64,000 bases of DNA, from assembly GCA_002633005.1 (NCBI GenBank), contig NMRA01000042.1, positions 1,247,019 through 1,311,018 of the forward strand, in the 5' to 3' direction. A model generated the notes under the pieces. That model did no database searches. It was given only the letters and a program-made list of their open reading frames with translations, and was not told the origin of the DNA. The stretch comes from Phoronis australis. Lineage: Eukaryota > Phoronida > Phoronidae. The translations under genes were made by a program, and so were the position numbers. Each line of letters starts with the position of its first letter. The stretch's first letter is position 1. This document shows, one piece after another, positions 57,682 to 64,000 of the stretch.

Positions 57682-60600
57682 CTGAAACAATGGTTGACAA
57701 TGTCAGTAAATGAGTCTGTCAAATCACTCCACTTCATGACATGCCAACAATTACAACTCCCAATACAAACAAACAGGTGCGGATATGTTACAATTGAATT
57801 TACGCTATATAAAATGGAATTTAGTGCATAAAAGTCAGACAAAATATGACGTACAATTAAAGTATTCGCTCTCACCAAATTATGCAGCAACGTTGCAAGT
57901 CTGTCAAAAACGAAACACTGGCTATTTTAGTATTTCACTCCTCTGCTAACTGGTTTCATTTTGTGCATTGCTCATCTCAACAAAAAGACGGTGTCCCTAG
58001 TTAAGAGCTTGAATCCTACAGACAGTCAGTGTCGTGTGAAAGCTTTAATGACAACAAACCACAAGCTATGCCTTTACACAACATAACCAATTATTAAATA
58101 TACTTTTCTGAGTAAGACAAGTATGTTGTCTCATTTTTAAAGCCAAATACAGCAGGTAAAATTTCAGCCTCTTGTCTCTTTGAGATAATTAGAGGTTAAC
58201 CTAAAGACCTGAGGCTCCATCACGAGATCAGTTTCTGAGAATTACACTTCAAGATTTGCTAAAACAATACAATTAATCAAGAAGTAGAAAATAAGGGGAA
58301 TATGTTTTGAAAACGCATTCTGACTACGTATTCTTGCAATGAAACAGTACCAAGACCGTTCCAAGCACAGGTTTCAATCAATGAGGGGGGCTAAACCCAG
58401 CAGAAGCAAAGCTAAGGCATCCATACAACATACAATGCAAGAAAACCCTGCGAATGTACGAACGACAGACACAAACTGTTGACCTATAGGTCTTCAAAAA
58501 CTGACCCATGGCCATAGGCATAGACTTAGTTTGAGGCCCTGGGCTGTGGGTCAATTGACCCATAGATTCTTTTTTCTAAACTGAACGCTGTTACAGCCTA
58601 TGCGTACATGCACCATTTCAGCATTTTAAGGTTGGTCAACCTCAAACTCTGGAGCTTCACAGTATCTTCTGAGCCAGGTAAAGACGGTGGTCACAAGTCT
58701 TTTTAGCCATGCCAGCCGCCGATGTTCACAACACAAGACTTGAGTCGAAGACAGAACTGAACAAATTGGAACTAGTCTACTCTATAATCCACAACCAGCA
58801 ATTCAAGCAAAACCAAAGTGGATAGTAGTGTAAAATTTTACATGATTATCAATAACCGATAAGTGTAAACGCCATCAAAATTCATTAGATCGTACTTTAA
58901 TTTGTGCCTGTCTCTTCTCCACAAGCTCGTAGAAACAAGATGGCTACTTTAAATACAAGGGTGCCACCTGGTGATGAAAGAATGTTAGTGCAGTGGTGCA
59001 GCTGGTCAAAGACCGCAGCGTCTTTGAGCTGGTGAGTGAACTTGGAATAATTATTCCAATTTCACGCAAGTGATCTTGAGATTAAGCAAGCGTTTGCGAC
59101 ATTTAGTGTGAAGCTGATAAGTAGTGGACACGAATTTGTTTGTCGTGAGTTAATGTATCTGTTTTAATTATTTTTATTGCCCTCTGTATGTTATTCTGGG
59201 TGTTACGGTATTTGTTTCCAAAGGTGGCTTGACTAGGATGGTTGGGTGGGTTACTGGCGACCTGGGACCTTTGCAATGAAAAGGATTAAGAGCTAGGTCG
59301 GATACAATGAATAACAGTAGGCCTACCTACCGTACCGAGAGGGTTTTGCATTGAACAGTTTGTCATGCCCGCGGGTTGTACCTGCCACCTCATCCACCCG
59401 TGTGACGTGAGTGCTTAGACTCTGAGCTTGCCTAAGTTGCAATTTGCTCGTAATTGGCGGAAGTGTTTTCATTTTATATCTAACTTATGACACCCTGTCG
59501 TCAAATCCTTTCTTATCTGATTAAGGAAGAAATTCAGATAACACTTGTTGATTAAAAGTGTCAAGTTATTTTTGGCAAAACTAGTAAAGTGGAATTCAGA
59601 TTTTCATTTTTAAACGTGCAATTTAATGAATATTAGTTTTTCACTGGTACTGCAGTATGCTGTGTGATGTCATCAGGTCTAAATATTGATGACAATCAGA
59701 CATTATTTACAGAACACAACTCTCTGAGGTTCTGCTGACAGGTTTTGAATGTTCTCATATAGATGATTAGACTTTTCTGGCCCCATGCCGGCTACATATT
59801 TTTACCTTTCTGAGCTCAGTACAGACCCACGTGACAATACGCCAATGTATGTATCGTCAGGTACAACCGTTCCGATTTTCAAAAGGAAAAACAGCACAAA
59901 GCAGAACGAACAGCCTTGATTTCTATAGCTAGGCTAACAAGATTGGCCTCCGAAGAGACTAAATTTATCACTCGAACTGATTTGCCTTTTGAAGTAGCCT
60001 AACACTCCGCGGACGGTTTGTAGCACTCGCAAGTTTTGGAATAACCACTCGAATAACTGTAATTTCATCTTGTTTACTTTCTCTCAACTTCTTTGTCAAG
60101 GAGGAAAAAAATAAGAGCGCCGGACCAAATGTATTGTATGATTGTATTGTGTTATAGTACTTGACTTTAATATGACGCCAGGTCATACTGCTGAGCTTGG
60201 GACAAATAATGTACAATAGGTGTCACTGGCATCCGACTCGAAATTCATCATGAAATGTCGTAAGGTATCAATGTAGTCGGGTTTAACAAAAATGCATGCA
60301 TCGATACCTAATGTACCGTAAGTTTTGTGCGTATTAAAGCTTATATGTTTTTATGTCTAAAATAATGTTTTTAAAACAATTTTTGCTCAAGTAAGTCAAA
60401 CGTATAGGCTCCTGCGCCTAAACTTAGCTCACAGGCGCACGCCGCGGCTAACCGACGTATATGTGCGTGTCTTACCAACTAGTACAGGGTGCTTTTGGTG
60501 TCTGCATCATTTCTTTTCATTGAAATATTTAACGTTAGCATATCAGTTTCTATAACTCTATCGTTTTGCAAGTTTATTCACACTGGCCTTTGCCCTCATA

Positions 60601-61406
60601 TTCCGAATATGCACTTGTACACAAACAGGTATAGTTCCACTGGTCAAATTTTTCATACAATAACACGACTTTACTTGCACGCTTTCAGCTGTTTGAGTGC
60701 GCATCGATTTCCATGGATTTCTATTCAAGCCGTTGGTTGTCACGTTTTTTCTTAGTGTTCAAGTGTTTTGCACGAACGCATGCCTCAAATATTTTTGTTA
60801 GAATAAATCAAGTGGCGTCCCGTCAAACTTTTTAGACCCGTTTCGTTGAAACAAAATTTCCTGTAAGATAAAGACCGACCTTCACACACATGCTTCCCAT
60901 GCAGCATAAATGCGGTACATTTCTATTCAGGTTGAACGTCAGGATTGAACTGAGGAAACGGCTGTTCGCTGAATTTTGAGCCCAGCCTTTATTTTAGCAA
61001 AACCAATGAATAGGCCGAACAGGATTCTGCGTTCCAACATTCCCTGTAATGCATGGGGTAACACTTTGTGAGTTGCTAGTGTCGTGTTTGAAACATATGG
61101 AAACCAAAGTAGTTTCTATCGATAGCTGCAATATTTTTGATTTAAAGCTATTGGCCAACGTGATTGCAGAATGTTTACTGTCGCTGTGTCGGCTGGTAAA
61201 AAAAACATATGATGCATAGCCAATCTTGCAACGTTGTGAAAATGATATAACAACCACTATACATGCACGAACATGAATACTTATTCATTGTCGCTGAGAA
61301 ATTTTAGTACAAAACAATATTCTTAAAAGTGTCAAAACGACAATGAGCATTGCTTCAACACATAATTCCTGTAGGAGCTACATCAAAACCCACAGATTAA
61401 CGGCGG
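57682..61406. other. SF3B5 to DMRT intergenic region
   Basis: Of its 3.7 kb, the right 0.4 kb is probably DMRT 3' UTR and part of the left is SF3B5 5' sequence. An AAGATGGC (YY1-like) motif near 58937 and a possible small exon around 58999-59031 are noted but not supported as a gene. Nothing else is recognised. Confidence 0.5.
60988..60993 (-). terminator. DMRT polyadenylation signal candidate
   Basis: AATAAA on the minus strand, 414 bp after the DMRT stop codon. Confidence 0.4.
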
Positions 61407-62354
61407 CTAGACACGATTTTGCTTGGCCGTTCCAACGAAGTCATCTTGGCGTGGAGGCTCTCGCCTTCTTCCTATGGTGGTGTAAGGGCCGCTAGTAGGA
61501 TACACCCCTGCCCTCCAATCCATCTCTCCTCTCATGGAGAATCTGTTAGCGAGATCGACGGATCCGTTGGTTGCAGCAAAGTTCCATTGACCCCCGCCGC
61601 CAGACTGCGCAGGCTGCTGCCAGACTTCTAAAGGTGACCATCCCAGATTAGACGGAGCGATACCCACGGAGCTGAAAACAGGAGGAGGGAACCGAGGACA
61701 AACTTGGAACGCTGAGCTCACCGTTGCGGAGGTAGACGGCTCTGAAATTAAGAGAGGTCTGAAATGAAAAGTAAGACACCATGTCTTTTTGACGACAGAA
61801 ATGTCACCTCAGAGGAATTAACGGTAATTTGGACCTCCAGACTCCACATGGAAAACCCAGTTCAAATCCTGACCTCGCTGGCAGACTATTGAGTATTGCA
61901 CAAAAATGTCTCCTACTCCTTGAACTTCCTCACAGTTGTGAATGAGAAACTGGATAAAACATGAAAAGCTATTTCCCAGATGTGGTATTAAATATTTATT
62001 TTCAAAAAACAGAAGTCTTCGCAGGCATTTGTGGACTTAAGTATAATATGAAAAATTCGTTTTCAAAATTGCGAAGGCATATATAGCTCTTGACTTCATG
62101 AATTAAAGGAGAAGTTATGCCCGAGGCTACACACCTCTGCCACCTCGTGCCATAGACTCGTCTTGTTCCTGTCGTCGACGTAGAGCTATCTGTTTGGCCA
62201 TAACCGACTGGCGGATGGCTATAAGTGTACACTTGGAACACTGGCACTCCTTAAACACGCAGAATCTCTTGTGGCCTTTCAATACACGAATTTCACCGTG
62301 GTTACGACAGCGTGCGCACTTGGGGACCCGTGATTTTGGTTTGTTGTCATCCAT
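61407..62354 (-). CDS. DM-domain (DMRT) transcription factor, two coding exons
   Basis: DMRT proteins are DNA-binding regulators of sexual and neural development. Exon 62354-62135 starts at an ATG just after an acceptor and encodes the DM domain. Exon 61741-61407 encodes a Gly/Ser/Pro-rich tail to a stop. The total is 184 residues. The intertwined zinc ligands are at C13, C16, H28, C32 and H19, C37, C39, C42, with exactly the spacing of Drosophila Doublesex. The recognition-helix region reads [19 protein letters not shown], where most family members have an ERQ motif; here Glu is replaced by Ile. No DMA (ubiquitin-binding) motif is visible, which argues against the DMRT3/4/5 group. I cannot assign a subfamily. 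An earlier exon could add N-terminal residues, since the frame stays open from the acceptor. Confidence 0.9.
61811..61990 (+). mobile_element. tRNA-derived SINE, family B copy 2 (partial head)
   Basis: It carries the B box CAGTTCAAATCC and the body segments TGCACAAAAATGTCTCCTAC and GTGAATGAGAAACTGGAT seen in copy 1. The A-box half is decayed. It lies in the single intron of the DMRT coding region. Confidence 0.65.
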
Positions 62355-62357
62355 TAT

Positions 62358-64000
62358 CTGAAATGTGACACTAGAGATTTTAATGACATTTAAAGATACT
62401 TTTTTCCTTACAGTCACCTAGTTAGAACACAGGATGAATCTCCTCTGTCGAACATATAGATATTTCGTAACTTTCAACCCTGTTTGTTTTTGCCTTATTT
62501 TGCCTTATAATGCAAAATCATCAGCGACTAAAAAACGCTTTCAAAGTTCATGGGTGTTCGTCAACCGTAAAATTCCGAATTGGAAAATGGCGCATGTGCG
62601 CATTGTCTGTGATTTGAGTTGGCAACGGAAATCGAATCAATCCTCTCACGGTAAGGAGTATTATGAGACCGATAAGGAAAAGGCCTGAATTCGATTTGCG
62701 TTTTTAGCGAACTACAGCTTTAACGACCGACCCTTTCTCGGAGTTTAAAATAGCCCTTTAGGCAGTTTACCGCAGACCCTGTGACAGCAACCTCTCAAAT
62801 TGTGCCCCTTCAATACGTGACCCTAATAAAATAGATTTTCACCAAGCTGGAATATAATAAAGTAAACTTTGACCTTTTAGGCGTCATGTCATTCTCGGAA
62901 ATAGTTGAACCGAACTAGCTTCCTACAAGGCGTTCCGTTCACTCGTTCCGACTAGGTGATGCAATTTCTCTCCATGATTTTTCTCCGGATCTCTCTGCCC
63001 TTGGTAGGGGTTTATTACGTTGCTTTTAGTTTAATATTCCCTGATTTAGTGCTTATTTTTGGATCCTAATACCCACAAAAGGTCAATATCATGACCTTAC
63101 AGCGTAACATTCCCAGGTGTAAAAAGTGACTATTTCTCTTTAATTTTTGTTGATGCATAGTTTCTAGCGGTTGGCATCTGGGGCCAGCGTTTTAAAACAT
63201 GTCGCGAGGGTGTGAAATTGGCGACAACCAAGAGTCATGGGGATGCTGAAGTCGGCGGTTGGGACCGGAGGAATCCTCCGTTCCTGAGCTCCAACCATCC
63301 TGCGTGACGTACGCAATCGATCGCACACACACTCATAAAATGCTTTTATCCCTCCCTAGGCCTACAATAACTGTCACATTGCGTGACTCCAGAATCGTTG
63401 CTCCAAATTTTATGTTTCAATTAAATTGGCTGCGTTTTCCGAAATTTGTGATCTAAACTTGAAGAACATTTCTTCCTTGCTTACCGCCGAAAACGCAAAT
63501 TTCTGGTATCGATTCGCCTCTAAAAATGAGAGTTTCCCGTTCGCACACTGCTATATTATTATTTTTTATAATCTTACATCGTGTAAGAGTACTGCTCATA
63601 AATTTATCTATATCTTCTTGCTTTCTCCGATTTCCCGATTACATGCAACTTGCATGTGAGTCTCCGATGCAAAAATGGCTACATTTGTTATACATGTACA
63701 TAACATTTAGCTACTTAGCACATACCCATACACCAGAACCTTACCGAACAAATTACACTAATAAGTCATGAAGCATCCAATTAAAATAAACCTCGATGAC
63801 ACCACTAAATGTCTAGTACCGTATTTAGACTTGAAAGAAGTACCTATAGCCATATCTACTTACCCGATTGCCTTCAGCCGACTGACGTCCTCAGTTTATG
63901 TTCCCATACTGACGGTCATGTACTTATAGCACGTGCGAAAAAGATACAGTTGACAAACATAACGTAGATGAGACCACGAAAATGTTGCCACCATCACGTG
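62358..64000. other. Sequence upstream of the DMRT DM exon
   Basis: A TTTCAG acceptor ends at 62358, so this stretch is first an intron of the DMRT gene and then, further right, an undetermined mix of first exon and promoter. CpG dinucleotides look commoner near 63190-63330. No other gene is recognised. Confidence 0.5.

Overview
The window is animal nuclear DNA. It holds short exons with GT/AG introns, polyadenylation signals, tRNA-derived SINEs and small inverted-repeat transposons. Noncoding DNA looks AT-rich and introns are mostly 0.2 to 3 kb. Proteins align closely with vertebrate orthologues in length and exon content, but the short DMRT gene and the repeats do not look vertebrate. An invertebrate, possibly an invertebrate deuterostome such as a lancelet or acorn worm, is my inference; the species cannot be fixed from the sequence alone.

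Layout. (1) 84-28171, minus: TAF2, the TFIID scaffold subunit, 26 coding exons; its C-terminal tail lies off the left edge. (2) 8727-12104, plus: an unrecognised four-exon gene lying wholly inside the 6.9-kb TAF2 intron between exons 18 and 19. It predicts a secreted-then-anchored single-pass membrane protein of 294 residues whose tail is rich in tyrosine signalling motifs. (3) 28172-29797: head-to-head space between TAF2 and EBNA1BP2, containing a 660-bp near-perfect foldback transposon. (4) 29798-37591, plus: EBNA1BP2 (EBP2), a ribosome-assembly factor, 8 exons. (5) 40618-44517, minus: CFAP144 (FAM183), a ciliary protein, 4 exons. (6) 46241-54938, plus: FZR1 (Cdh1), an APC/C activator, 10 coding exons. 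(7) 57415-57672, minus: SF3B5, one coding exon. (8) 61407-62354, minus: a DM-domain (DMRT) transcription factor, two coding exons.

The named genes are mostly housekeeping (transcription initiation, ribosome assembly, splicing, cell cycle) plus one ciliary and one developmental gene. They alternate orientation: TAF2/EBNA1BP2 and CFAP144/FZR1 are divergent, while EBNA1BP2/CFAP144 and FZR1/SF3B5 are convergent. EBNA1BP2 and CFAP144 are also neighbours in human 1p34.2 (from memory), so this pair looks like old microsynteny.

The best candidate for something undescribed is the nested membrane-protein gene. Other notable items are the foldback element between two promoters, a SINE whose target-site duplication overlaps a TAF2 splice donor, and a 22-bp minisatellite that repeats a TAF2 splice donor. 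All exon borders were placed by eye from splice signals, reading-frame phase and remembered family alignments; no search was run.
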